DNA of 64,000 bases from Spirosoma agri (lineage in GTDB: Bacteria > Bacteroidota > Bacteroidia > Cytophagales > Spirosomataceae): positions 248,001 to 312,000 of the forward strand of contig NZ_JAAGNZ010000002.1 of assembly GCF_010747415.1 (NCBI RefSeq), in the 5' to 3' direction. The notes under the pieces are model-generated. The model was not told the origin of the DNA. It ran no database searches and worked only from the letters and a program-made list of their open reading frames with translations. This document shows, piece by piece, positions 33,860 through 42,518 of this stretch (within the stretch, counting starts at the first letter, position 1; each line of letters starts with the position of its first letter). Position numbers and translations under genes: made by a program.

Positions 33860-34516
33860 TTAGTTCTTCTTGGCTGGTGCTGCCGTTGCGCCACTACCTG
33901 CGTTAGCGGGTTTGTTCGCGTTGTTGGCTGGTGCTGCAATTTTGGTTGGATCGATACCTAACTTTTTCAGTACCAGCTCCGTAATATTGTTTTCTTCCGG
34001 AGCTACCAACAGAATTGGCGTTGTGTTGGCACCAGCATCCAGATTGAAGACGTAGGTATACGCATTCTCTTTCGCCACGGCATCAATCGCTTTTTGAATT
34101 TTCTGTACAACAGGGTTCACCAGTTGTCCGTATTTCGTTTGCAGCGATTGCTCAGCGGTCCGACCGAACTCCTGAATCCGACCCTGAAGACCTTGTAATT
34201 CGGTTTCACGGTCTTTGCGGATAACGTCCGTCATCTGCGCAGCTCCTTTTTCGTAAGCGCCGTATTTATCTTCCAGCTCTTTCTGCATCCGCTTCAGTTC
34301 GTTTTCAGACTGCGTGCGTTGGATGGTCAATTGGTTCTGGATGTCTTTTGCTTCAGGTGTCTGAGCCAGGACATAGTCAATGTTGGTATAGCCTAACTTC
34401 AGCGCGCTTGCTGCGGTTGTGGTCGGAGCCGCCGTTGTTGTTTGAGCTTGTGCCTGTGCATTCAGGCCGCCTACCAATAGGGCTGCTGCGAATGCCACGA
34501 CGAGGTTTTTGTTCAT
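33860..34516 (-). CDS. OmpH/Skp family periplasmic chaperone
   Basis: Holds unfolded outer-membrane proteins in the periplasm for delivery to BamA. Seen: signal peptide (about 1-24), a low-complexity Ala/Thr stretch (TTTAAPTTTAASA), then the OmpH core: LGYTNIDYVLAQTPEAKDIQ, a long charged coiled coil (RTQSENELKRMQKELEDKYG) and the closing strand YTYVFNLDAGANTTPILLVA. The tail is Ala/Asn/Pro-rich. 218 residues. It is the last gene of a uppS-bamA-ompH-ompH series, 19 bases after its paralogue. Confidence 0.92.
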   Translation of the reverse strand: MNKNLVVAFAAALLVGGLNAQAQAQTTTAAPTTTAASALKLGYTNIDYVLAQTPEAKDIQNQLTIQRTQSENELKRMQKELEDKYGAYEKGAAQMTDVIRKDRETELQGLQGRIQEFGRTAEQSLQTKYGQLVNPVVQKIQKAIDAVAKENAYTYVFNLDAGANTTPILLVAPEENNITELVLKKLGIDPTKIAAPANNANKPANAGSGATAAPAKKN

Positions 34517-34535
34517 CTCAGTTTACTAGTTTGTA

Positions 34536-35144
34536 CTACTTCGGTTTTGTGGTTGTTTTATTGTCAGGACTACCTGCTACCGGTGGTACTGTTGTTGTTG
34601 CCGCCGTTGATTTGTTGGGCTTACTGGTTGCATCCAGACCCAGCTCCTCCATTACGTAGTCCGTGTAATCGTGGTGCGGATTCGTATACAGCATCACAAA
34701 ATCAGACGCTTTGTCGAACATGAAGTCCAGCTTTTTCTGCAAGGATATTTTTTCAATGGCCCGGTTGACCGTTTCCATCGGGGATTTCATCAGTTCTTTT
34801 TTCTTCTCAAAAAGCAACCCCTGATAGCCAAATACCTTGTTGTTATACTCCCTTGCTTCGCGTTCCTTATCGCTCAGTACCCGTTGCCGATCGCGTTTCA
34901 TGTCTTCGGTCAGCAGGATTTCTTCAGCCAGGTACGTCTTCTGCAACTTCTCAATCTCGACGTACTTATCCTGAATGTCCTTCGACCACTTATCCGCGAA
35001 CTTATCAATTTCGCTCAATGCCTTTTGGTATTCCGGCATCTTGCCTAAAATGAATTCTGAATCGACATACCCGAACTTTTGTGCCTGTGCGGGTAAAGCC
35101 AGACAAACGGCGCACAAAAGTACGAAAAAAAGGCCCTTTTTCAT
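34536..35144 (-). CDS. OmpH/Skp family periplasmic chaperone (second copy)
   Basis: Paralogue of the next gene downstream. Seen: signal peptide (MKKGLFFVLLCAVCLALPAQA), KFGYVDSEFILGKMPEYQKA, a coiled coil of about 100 residues (KWSKDIQDKYVEIEKLQKTY and on), and LDFMFDKASDFVMLYTNPHH as the closing strand. The C-terminal tail is rich in Thr, Lys and Pro. 202 residues. Two different Skp-like proteins in tandem after bamA is the standard layout in Bacteroidota, and they may form mixed trimers. A 168-base gap separates it from bamA. Confidence 0.92.
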   Translation of the reverse strand: MKKGLFFVLLCAVCLALPAQAQKFGYVDSEFILGKMPEYQKALSEIDKFADKWSKDIQDKYVEIEKLQKTYLAEEILLTEDMKRDRQRVLSDKEREAREYNNKVFGYQGLLFEKKKELMKSPMETVNRAIEKISLQKKLDFMFDKASDFVMLYTNPHHDYTDYVMEELGLDATSKPNKSTAATTTVPPVAGSPDNKTTTKPK

Positions 35145-35312
35145 TATTAGCCGATCAAATTTTACGCGAACTAATTGATTGTCAATTACGGATGTCAGGC
35201 AGTTGAGTCAATACCGAGTTCACGTGGCCATTCCCTCGGTGCTTAACCAGCGGTTAGTTGCGTTGGCAACTAGCAATCAGTATCTATAGTTAACGTTTCG
35301 TTTACCCGAATC

Positions 35313-37904
35313 TTATCTGAACTGCTGGCCGATGGTAAAGTGGAACTGACCCGATGCTTTGTCCTTGATGCCCGGAATTTTGTCGAAACCGTATCCATAG
35401 TCAATACCGATCAGGCCGAAGGCGGGCATAAAGATACGGGCACCAAAACCAACCGACCGTTTCAGATCGAATGGGTTGTACTGCTTGTAGCTTGCCCAGT
35501 TGTTGCCTGCCTCCAGGAAGGTCAGTACGAAAATAGTAGCCGACGGATTGAGTGACACTGGGTAGCGTAATTCAGCGACGAATTTGTTATAGACAACACC
35601 ACCCTGACTGCGGGCATTGCCTTCTGGCACCCGGTCGTAATCGGCAGTATACACGCTACGATCATCATAACCACGCAGACCGATAATGTCCTGCGCCAGC
35701 GCAAACTGCCCCTGTCCGGCCAGACCTGAACCACCCAGTACGAAGCGTTCAAACGGCCCGATCGTAGTACGCTTGTTATAGCTACCCAGGAAGCCCATGT
35801 GAGCCCGTGTGTTCAGAACCAGTTTGCCGAATACCGTCTGGAACCAGCTTGCATCGAACATCCATTTGTGGTATTCAACGAACTTGTATTTATCCTCTGG
35901 CTTCTCCGATACAGTGGTGGTACGGAAAGCCGAGTAAGGCGGTGTAAACGAACCACTCAATGTAAACGACGAACCAGCCCGTGGGAACTGTGGGTTATCG
36001 ATGCTGTTCCGCGAGAGGGTTGTGTTGAACGTAAAGTTGTTCGAAATACCGTCCTTGTAACCGATGTAGAATAAATCCAGGTTATTCAGGTCATACCGTT
36101 GGTAAGACAGCGAATTGCTCAGCGAGAAATAGTCATCGGGGACTTTCAATTGACGACCCAGGCCAATTGTGATGGCTGTGTTGGTATACGATCCGGTTGG
36201 CGTTTTCCCTTTCAGACTCTGGTAGATACTATACGGGTTATTGGGATCGTAGAACGTCTTGTAAACCGTATGGCTGGCACTAACCGTCAGCGCGTTTGGC
36301 TTCCGGCCGCCGAGCCAGGGCTCAGTGAACGAGAGCGAATACACCTGATACTGGCTACCATTGGCCTGGAAACGCACCTGTACCCGCTGTCCATCACCGG
36401 CTGGTAAGGGCCGCCATGCGCTGAAGTTCGGAATATTACGGGCCGAGAAGTTATTGAACGTCAACCCGAGTGTTCCAACGAAACCGACGTAACCACCCCA
36501 ACCACCCGATAACTCGATCTGGTCAGACGGTTTTTCTTCGACGCTGTACTCAATGTCTACCGTGCCATCACTTTGCGGTATTGGATTGATGCCGATCTTC
36601 TCCGGGTCGAAGTAGCCCAGGGTAGATAATTCACGCTGGGTACGGATCAGGTTCGTTTTCGAGAACTTCTGGCCGGGCAGCGTCCGGATGGAACGCATCA
36701 CCACGTGATCGCTGGTTTTGCTGTTACCGTTCAGAATAACCCGGTTGATGGTCGCCTGTTTACCTTCAAAGATCCGGATTTCAAGATCGATCGAATCACC
36801 GTCAATGCTTTTTTCGATAGGCTGGGCATTATAATATAGATAGCCGTCATCCATGTACAGGGAACTCAAATCCTGTCCGGGATTACCGCTCAGCTTTTTT
36901 TCCAGATCTTCCGGATTGTAAACATCGCCTTTCTGAACACCGAGTACATCGCGTAGCCGGGCTGCCGGGTAGAGGTAATTACCCGAGAAGTCAACATGGC
37001 GGTAATAATATTTGTGCCCTTCGTTTACCGCCAGATTAATGTTGATCGTATTGTCGCTGTTGTGAATAATGGTATCACTTTCGATAACCGCATCACGGTA
37101 ACCGAGTTTGTTGTAATACTCAATCAGTTTTACTTTGTCTTCCTCGTACTTTTTCGGAACGAATTTCGATGGAGTGAACAAACGACCAAACCGTTTCTCC
37201 TTAGTACTCTTCATCTTCATCCGGATGGCCGATTCCTCCAGTTCGTTGTCTCCGTCGAATGTGATTTTGGCAATTTTTACTTTCTGGCCTTTATCGACCA
37301 ATACCCGCATCGTTGCGTTGTTACGGGCACTATCCGGTATGGTTGTGATTTTAACTTTCGTGTTCAGGTAACCTTTGTCCACAAAATATTTGCGAACCGC
37401 CATCTGCGTATTTTTGGTGATCGTGTTCGAGACGATCTTACCCAGATTCAGTTTCACTTTGTCTTTGAGTTGGTCCTGCTCACCTTTTTTGACGCCCAAG
37501 AAACTAACCCGATACAACCGGGGGCGCTCCTGAACACGGAACATGAGGGTTACTTTACCCTCACCGGCATGATTGGCGAACAGCTCTACGTTGTCGAGCA
37601 GCCCGGACTCCATTAGTTTACGCACCGATGAACCAACGGCTTCACCTGGAATGCGAATTTTATCGCCGACTTTCAGTCCCCCCAGCGACACCAGCGAGTT
37701 GGGGTCGAGGTAGCGGGTACCCGTCACGGTTAACCCGGCAATTTCATAATCTTTGGGACTGGCATAATTCAGCAGTTCATCATTGCTGAGGGGCGTTTCA
37801 GTGGCTCGCCCAGCGCCTACACGTACCTGCGCCCGAAGCGTGGCCGGATAAAAGCTAATGAGCAACAAAAGGGCTCCCAGTACGAGTTTTATACGGTGTT
37901 CCAA
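35313..37904 (-). CDS. bamA: Outer-membrane assembly protein BamA
   Basis: Central barrel of the BAM machine that inserts outer-membrane proteins. Seen: signal peptide (about 1-25), then five POTRA domains to about residue 460 (IAGLTVTGTRYLDPNSLVSL, YRVSFLGVKKGEQDQLKDKV, AKITFDGDNELEESAIRMKM, YRHVDFSGNYLYPAARLRDV, NRVILNGNSKTSDHVVMRSI). A 16-strand Omp85 barrel follows, ending in GQFHFTIGQQFR with terminal aromatic. The Omp85 (V/I)RG-F/Y motif appears as GLRGYDDRSV. 863 residues. No ATG fits; translation probably begins at TTG 37904. uppS lies 97 bases upstream. Confidence 0.95.
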   Translation of the reverse strand: MEHRIKLVLGALLLLISFYPATLRAQVRVGAGRATETPLSNDELLNYASPKDYEIAGLTVTGTRYLDPNSLVSLGGLKVGDKIRIPGEAVGSSVRKLMESGLLDNVELFANHAGEGKVTLMFRVQERPRLYRVSFLGVKKGEQDQLKDKVKLNLGKIVSNTITKNTQMAVRKYFVDKGYLNTKVKITTIPDSARNNATMRVLVDKGQKVKIAKITFDGDNELEESAIRMKMKSTKEKRFGRLFTPSKFVPKKYEEDKVKLIEYYNKLGYRDAVIESDTIIHNSDNTININLAVNEGHKYYYRHVDFSGNYLYPAARLRDVLGVQKGDVYNPEDLEKKLSGNPGQDLSSLYMDDGYLYYNAQPIEKSIDGDSIDLEIRIFEGKQATINRVILNGNSKTSDHVVMRSIRTLPGQKFSKTNLIRTQRELSTLGYFDPEKIGINPIPQSDGTVDIEYSVEEKPSDQIELSGGWGGYVGFVGTLGLTFNNFSARNIPNFSAWRPLPAGDGQRVQVRFQANGSQYQVYSLSFTEPWLGGRKPNALTVSASHTVYKTFYDPNNPYSIYQSLKGKTPTGSYTNTAITIGLGRQLKVPDDYFSLSNSLSYQRYDLNNLDLFYIGYKDGISNNFTFNTTLSRNSIDNPQFPRAGSSFTLSGSFTPPYSAFRTTTVSEKPEDKYKFVEYHKWMFDASWFQTVFGKLVLNTRAHMGFLGSYNKRTTIGPFERFVLGGSGLAGQGQFALAQDIIGLRGYDDRSVYTADYDRVPEGNARSQGGVVYNKFVAELRYPVSLNPSATIFVLTFLEAGNNWASYKQYNPFDLKRSVGFGARIFMPAFGLIGIDYGYGFDKIPGIKDKASGQFHFTIGQQFR

Positions 37905-38001
37905 GTTATGGTCTTTCGTTTGTGATTGTCAATTGTCGGATAGCAGCAGTCAGTTGAGCAGAGCGGCAGTAACTGAGTACCGACAAACAAAACTGAAAAC
38001 T

Positions 38002-38739
38002 TTATTTAACTAGTTGCTCGCTGGTTTTCCCAAACCGGCGTTCGCGTTGTTGATAGTTTAAAATGGCTTCGTACAAGTGGTTTCTGCGGAAATCGGGCCA
38101 GAGGACGTCCGGCATATAGAGTTCCGAGTAAGCCAGCTGCCAGAGCATGAAGTTACTGATCCGCATTTCGCCACTGGTCCGAATCATCAACTCCGGATCG
38201 GGAATGCCATCGGTCGTCAGATAGCTCCCGAAAAGCGTATCATTAATGTCACTCGTTGTCAGTCGTCCGGCACTCACATCCGTTGCAATCTGCCGAACCG
38301 CTTCCAGAATTTCCCACCGTCCGCTATAACTTAACGCCAACACCAGCGTTAAACCAGTATTGCCGGCTGTTTCGCGCATGGCTTCGGCCAGTTCGCGCTG
38401 GCAGTCTTTGGGCAGACTCTCCGTGTTGCCGATGGTCGTCAGCCGCACGTTGTTGTCCATCAGGGTTTTTATTTCGCCCCGAATGGTGTGAACCAACAGC
38501 GTCATGAGGGCATCGACTTCAAATTTCGGTCGATTCCAGTTCTCCGTTGAAAATGCGTAGAGCGTTAAAAACTTAACGCCCAACTCGGCACAACCCTCCG
38601 TTACTTCGCGCACAGCCTTGATGGCATTCCGATGGCCAAACACCCGGGCAGCGCCCTGCCGTTTTGCCCAACGTCCGTTTCCGTCCATGATAACGGCTAT
38701 GTGTCGGGGCAGATTGCTCGGGTCAATGAGTTCCTTCAT
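38002..38739 (-). CDS. uppS: Isoprenyl transferase (undecaprenyl diphosphate synthase)
   Basis: Condenses isopentenyl diphosphates onto farnesyl diphosphate to make the C55 lipid carrier for peptidoglycan and other wall polymers. Seen: HIAVIMDGNGRWAKRQG with the Mg-binding D19, GHRNAIKAVREVTE, LTLYAFSTENWNRP, and near the end PDPELMIRTSGEMRISNFML and WQLAYSELYMPDVLWPDF. 245 residues, normal. It is the first gene of the minus-strand envelope cluster (uppS, bamA, two ompH genes), so lipid-carrier supply and outer-membrane assembly are probably co-expressed. Confidence 0.96.
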   Translation of the reverse strand: MKELIDPSNLPRHIAVIMDGNGRWAKRQGAARVFGHRNAIKAVREVTEGCAELGVKFLTLYAFSTENWNRPKFEVDALMTLLVHTIRGEIKTLMDNNVRLTTIGNTESLPKDCQRELAEAMRETAGNTGLTLVLALSYSGRWEILEAVRQIATDVSAGRLTTSDINDTLFGSYLTTDGIPDPELMIRTSGEMRISNFMLWQLAYSELYMPDVLWPDFRRNHLYEAILNYQQRERRFGKTSEQLVK

Positions 38740-39109
38740 CCCAATAGGGGAGTTTTAACATTAATTAAGAATCAATTCTACAAAGATACCTCAATTCCAA
38801 TAATTTCTTAACCAGTACGATCTATAGATCACACCGAGTTGGAAATTGTCGATAATTAGGCAGTAATGTACTGATTCGTTTGGTCCTGGATGAAGCCGTA
38901 AAGCCAATTTCCGTGTTTGCCGACGAGTCGATGCGTCTCTGTGGCGGGGACCGATTTTTGATCAAAACTGTCCAGACTGGTTGGGAGAATACTGGCGGCA
39001 GCGGTCCGCTGATAACTATCGCTAACTCTCTTATCTTTGTTGGCAGGAAACATAAGCCATTTTCGTACGTTCTAGGCTGACAGACCTGGTATTACATCGT
39101 TCATTCTGT
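38740..39109. other. Divergent intergenic region
   Basis: 370 bases between uppS and the FAS1 gene. Short open frames on both strands (38856-39080) have no recognisable product. A TATCTTTG promoter element is near the right end; nothing else was seen. Confidence 0.6.
39032..39039 (+). promoter_or_regulatory. Bacteroidota -7 promoter element
   Basis: TATCTTTG fits TAnnTTTG, 71 bases before the FAS1 gene start. No clear -33 element accompanies it. Confidence 0.5.
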
Positions 39110-40066
39110 ATGACTAACTCTTTTTCGTTGCTCCTGAGCCGATTGGCTGTGCTGGGGCTCTTGCTGATGGTGTCGCTGAGTTGCAGCAAAAACGACAATA
39201 CGGTTGCTGACCCGAAAACCATTACCGATCAGGTTTTAGAAGATCCTCAATTCAGTCTGCTCAAGGCGGCTATGAATTATGCCGACGCTGGTGATGCGCT
39301 TAAAGCTGCCAACCTGACGTTTTTTGCCCCGAACGATGCGGCCTTTCAGGCATCGGGCCTATCATCGGCGGCAACGATCATGACAATGACCAAGGAGCAG
39401 GTAAAAAACTTGTTGCTGTATCATGTGCTCTATGCGCCCGTGTTATCAACGGCCATTCCATCCGGACAAAATACCGTTCAAACGGCCAGTCAGGGCGTTG
39501 CCTACCTGAACAACACCGGGAATGGGACCATTTATGTCAATAGCGCAAAAATCACCAAAGCCGATCTCAAAGCAGCGAATGGAATTATCCACGTCATCGA
39601 TCGGGTATTGACGCCTTCGGGTGGTTCACTGCTGGCGACAGTTCAGGCAAACTCAAAACTGACGTTTCTGGCTGCGGCCATAAAACGAATTGGCGCGGCC
39701 AACACTACCCTGGTGACTTCGCTTAGTAGTACCGCTTCCACAAACCCGCTGACGTTGTATGCGCCAAATGATGATGCGTTTATAGCCGCCGGCTACCGAA
39801 CGATATCCGCCATTGAAACGGCTTCGTCACAAACGCTTTCGTCGCTCCTGTCGTACCATATTGTGCCGGGTGTGTCGCTCTCCTATCAGATTCAGACGGG
39901 GTCAGTCAATACCCTGCTGAGTGGAAATAAGCTGAATTTAACGTCGAGCAATGGCGTTCTTGCGGTTAAAGGAAACAAGAACACCACTGCGGCCATCATC
40001 AAGACGCCCGATCTGGTTGCCAATAACGGAGTCATTCATATTATTGACCAAGTTTTGCAGCCGTAA
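39110..40066 (+). CDS. Lipoprotein with two fasciclin (FAS1) domains
   Basis: 318 residues. The N-terminus ends in the lipobox SLSC (Cys25). Two FAS1 domains follow. The first (about 36-168) contains LTFFAPNDAAFQASG, LLLYHVLYAPVLS and NGIIHVIDRVLTP; the second (about 172-318) contains LTLYAPNDDAFIAAG, LLSYHIVPGVSLS and NGVIHIIDQVLQP. FAS1 domains mediate adhesion to surfaces or polysaccharides. The protein is probably anchored in the outer membrane. It lies on its own promoter, 39 bases before the MBL-fold gene, which may be co-transcribed. Confidence 0.92.
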   Translation: MTNSFSLLLSRLAVLGLLLMVSLSCSKNDNTVADPKTITDQVLEDPQFSLLKAAMNYADAGDALKAANLTFFAPNDAAFQASGLSSAATIMTMTKEQVKNLLLYHVLYAPVLSTAIPSGQNTVQTASQGVAYLNNTGNGTIYVNSAKITKADLKAANGIIHVIDRVLTPSGGSLLATVQANSKLTFLAAAIKRIGAANTTLVTSLSSTASTNPLTLYAPNDDAFIAAGYRTISAIETASSQTLSSLLSYHIVPGVSLSYQIQTGSVNTLLSGNKLNLTSSNGVLAVKGNKNTTAAIIKTPDLVANNGVIHIIDQVLQP

Positions 40067-40105
40067 CCGGATCGGACGATTAATCGGTTTGCTGCTACAC
40101 AGTCT

Positions 40106-41161
40106 ATGGGGTCCAAACTACTGCTTATACTGGGATTGCTGATTCTGGTGTTTATTATCGTGGCTATAATCGTTGGCTACAAGGTTTCGGCTCCCCGGTA
40201 CACCGGACCCGTCAGCGACCATTTCGACGGGAGCGAATTTTATAATCTTGACGGTGTGAAGCCTAAAGGCTTCCTCGAAATGGGTGGCTGGATTTTCAAT
40301 CGCCATCCGGGGCCCTGGCCGGCTTATCACGACGATCCGCCGGGGCCCCCACCACCCGACCGGGTCAATGGACGAACGGTTCGGGTTACGTTTATCAACC
40401 ATTCAACTGTGTTGCTTCAGTTCGATGGCATTAACGTGCTGACTGATCCGGTGTATTACGAGCGCGTCAGTCCATTTCAGTTTGTCGGGCCTAAACGTAA
40501 CAATCCGCCCGGTATCCGGTTCGATGATCTACCCAAAATCGACGTCTTGTTATTGAGCCACAATCATTGGGACCACCTCGATATTGGAACCGTACGAAAA
40601 CTGTGTGACCGTGACCATCCGCAGGTATATTGCCCGCTGGGTGTAAAAGCCTTTCTGGACGAAGAGGGTTGTGGTGCTGTTCAGGAAATGGATTGGCTGC
40701 AGTCAGTTGTGTATAACGACAGTACGACAATCCATTGCGTGCCGGCGCAGCATTTCTCGGGTCGGGGCTTCTTCGACCGGAACGCGACTCTTTGGGCTGG
40801 TTACGTGATTGACAGTAAAGTAGCCGGAAAATTGTATTTTGCGGGTGATAGTGGCTATGGCAATCATGTCAACGCCATCGGCAACCAGTTTGGTCCGTTG
40901 CGGCTGGCGCTCATACCGATCGGGGCCTACAAACCCCCCGCGTTTATGTCGCCGATCCACTGTTCACCGGCGGAGGCTGTGCAGATTCACATGGATAGCC
41001 AATCCGAGCAAAGCGTAGCTATTCACTTCGGAACGTTCCCGCTGGCCGACGATGGTGCGAACGAACCTGTCGATGATCTGGCGAAGGCGTTGGCCGCGAA
41101 AAGGATACCGGCGGAGCGTTTTCAGGCGTTAAAAGCAGGGACAAGCTTAGTCCTGAATTAA
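40106..41161 (+). CDS. Metallo-beta-lactamase-fold hydrolase, NAPE-PLD-like
   Basis: Zinc-dependent hydrolase of the UlaG/NAPE-PLD-like branch. Seen: an N-terminal membrane anchor (5-24), the metal motif H152-x-H154-x-D156-H157 in LSHNHWDHLD, AQHFSGRGFFDRNATLWAGY (a feature of NAPE-PLD relatives), the bridging Asp in YFAGDSGYG, and the final ligand in AIHFGTFPLADDG. 351 residues. Known family members hydrolyse N-acyl phosphatidylethanolamines or related phosphodiesters. Substrate in this organism is not known, but membrane anchoring fits a lipid. Confidence 0.88.
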   Translation: MGSKLLLILGLLILVFIIVAIIVGYKVSAPRYTGPVSDHFDGSEFYNLDGVKPKGFLEMGGWIFNRHPGPWPAYHDDPPGPPPPDRVNGRTVRVTFINHSTVLLQFDGINVLTDPVYYERVSPFQFVGPKRNNPPGIRFDDLPKIDVLLLSHNHWDHLDIGTVRKLCDRDHPQVYCPLGVKAFLDEEGCGAVQEMDWLQSVVYNDSTTIHCVPAQHFSGRGFFDRNATLWAGYVIDSKVAGKLYFAGDSGYGNHVNAIGNQFGPLRLALIPIGAYKPPAFMSPIHCSPAEAVQIHMDSQSEQSVAIHFGTFPLADDGANEPVDDLAKALAAKRIPAERFQALKAGTSLVLN

Positions 41162-41248
41162 AAAAAAGTGTGTCGACTCCCAACGTTACGCCACGATATG
41201 GGGTCTTTATGCGTATTACCTAGTGTCTCTCTTTGTTAATTTAATTCC

Positions 41249-42139
41249 ATGCGTACGTTTCATTTAACCATTTGGAGTGCTCTACTGATCAGTGGGCTAG
41301 CCGCCTGTGGCAAACAGGATGTTGACCCATCGAGCACCTACTACGACCAAAACGATGCTGATATTCAGAGTTATGCGACCAAAAATAACCTGAACGGGAA
41401 AACAACGGCAACCGGACTATATTATGTCATTACCCAGGCCAATCCAACCGGAAAACTGGCCACTCGTAACGAAGAAGTCGAATTTACCTATAAGGCTTAT
41501 AATCTGGGCGGGGCTGTTGTCGACAGTACCGTAAATGGCCGGCCTGTTTATTATCCGTTGGGTATCCAGTCTATTCTGCCTGGTCTGGAAGAAGGTCTTG
41601 CGTTAATGCACGAAGGCGAAAAGTCGACGCTCCTGCTTCCGTCCTATCTGGCTTATGGCAATTCGGCCCTTAATGCTAATTTACCGGCTTATTCTGTAGT
41701 GCGGTTCGATGTCCAACTGAACAGATCCCGTTCGGAGGAGCAGCAGATCAGACAGTACATTGCGGACAAGAAACTGGTCGTTACCGACTCGTCAACGACT
41801 GGTCTGAAGATAATCAAGACAGTAAGCAACCCTACCGGGGCCGCGTTATCTAACACCTCCGGTCAGACGGTTACTATAAAATATAAAGGTAAACAGCTTC
41901 GTAGCGCTTCCGCTTTCGACAGTACTGGAACCGGTACGTTCGATGCCATTCTGGGGCAAAATAGATACGTCAAAGGATTTGAAGAGGGCTTATCCAAATT
42001 ACGCGTAGGTGAGCAGGCAACAATTGTTTTTCCCTCGTCTATTGGGTACGGAACAACTGGGGTCGTTACTAACAACCGGTATGTAATTACGCCGTACGCA
42101 CCACTACAATTCGAACTGGAAGTAGTTTCAGTCAAGTAG
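41249..42139 (+). CDS. Lipoprotein with two FKBP-type prolyl isomerase domains
   Basis: 296 residues with lipobox LAAC (Cys20). Two FKBP-like domains lie in tandem. The first (about 52-155) contains TGLYYVITQ, EVEFTYKAYNLGGAVVDST, LPGLEEGLALMHEGEKSTLL and YSVVRFDVQL; the second (about 185-296) contains TGLKIIKTVSN, VTIKYKGKQL, VKGFEEGLSKLRVGEQATIV and LQFELEVVSV. Peptidyl-prolyl cis-trans isomerase or chaperone activity in the envelope is inferred. Several active-site aromatics of classical FKBP are replaced, so activity may be low. A terminator lies 22 bases after the stop. Confidence 0.88.
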   Translation: MRTFHLTIWSALLISGLAACGKQDVDPSSTYYDQNDADIQSYATKNNLNGKTTATGLYYVITQANPTGKLATRNEEVEFTYKAYNLGGAVVDSTVNGRPVYYPLGIQSILPGLEEGLALMHEGEKSTLLLPSYLAYGNSALNANLPAYSVVRFDVQLNRSRSEEQQIRQYIADKKLVVTDSSTTGLKIIKTVSNPTGAALSNTSGQTVTIKYKGKQLRSASAFDSTGTGTFDAILGQNRYVKGFEEGLSKLRVGEQATIVFPSSIGYGTTGVVTNNRYVITPYAPLQFELEVVSVK

Positions 42140-42160
42140 GTTTTCGTCTAGTATAAATAG

Positions 42161-42192
42161 ATGGTCTGTGCGGAAGTCCAGACCATTTTTTT
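42161..42192 (+). terminator. Terminator after FKBP gene
   Basis: Stem ATGGTCTG/CAGACCAT with a ten-base loop, followed by a run of T residues. Confidence 0.9.
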
Positions 42193-42518
42193 GTGCCTAT
42201 CAATAAGCTGTGATTTGACTACAGAGATCGGTACCGTCATAGGCTGGTTTATCGATTAAGCTGATCGCAAAGCCGGTTGACATGGTCCGTAGGAGAACGG
42301 ATTTGCAAACATAGTTCATCGATAAATTAACGGTTTTTAGCGTCTTTTTTTTTGTTAATGGTCTGACAGTCAGAGTGAGTAAAGTTTTTCTAGTTGACAT
42401 TATAACGGAACTAGTCCCTTTTAATAAGTATACTTGTCGTCTTTTGAAACTAGTACGGGTAACGCTGTATGTATCGATATTTTATTCTATTTTGCGCGTT
42501 GTTTTAAAAATATAACCT
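42193..42518. other. Intergenic region before TonB receptor
   Basis: 326 bases without a gene. The last 100 bases are AT-rich and presumably hold the receptor promoter, but I see no perfect TAnnTTTG. Confidence 0.55.

Noticed and set aside
38856..39080. Open frames of 65-66 codons on both strands
   Set aside because: They overlap each other and a likely promoter, have no signal, domain or good start context, and I recognise no product.
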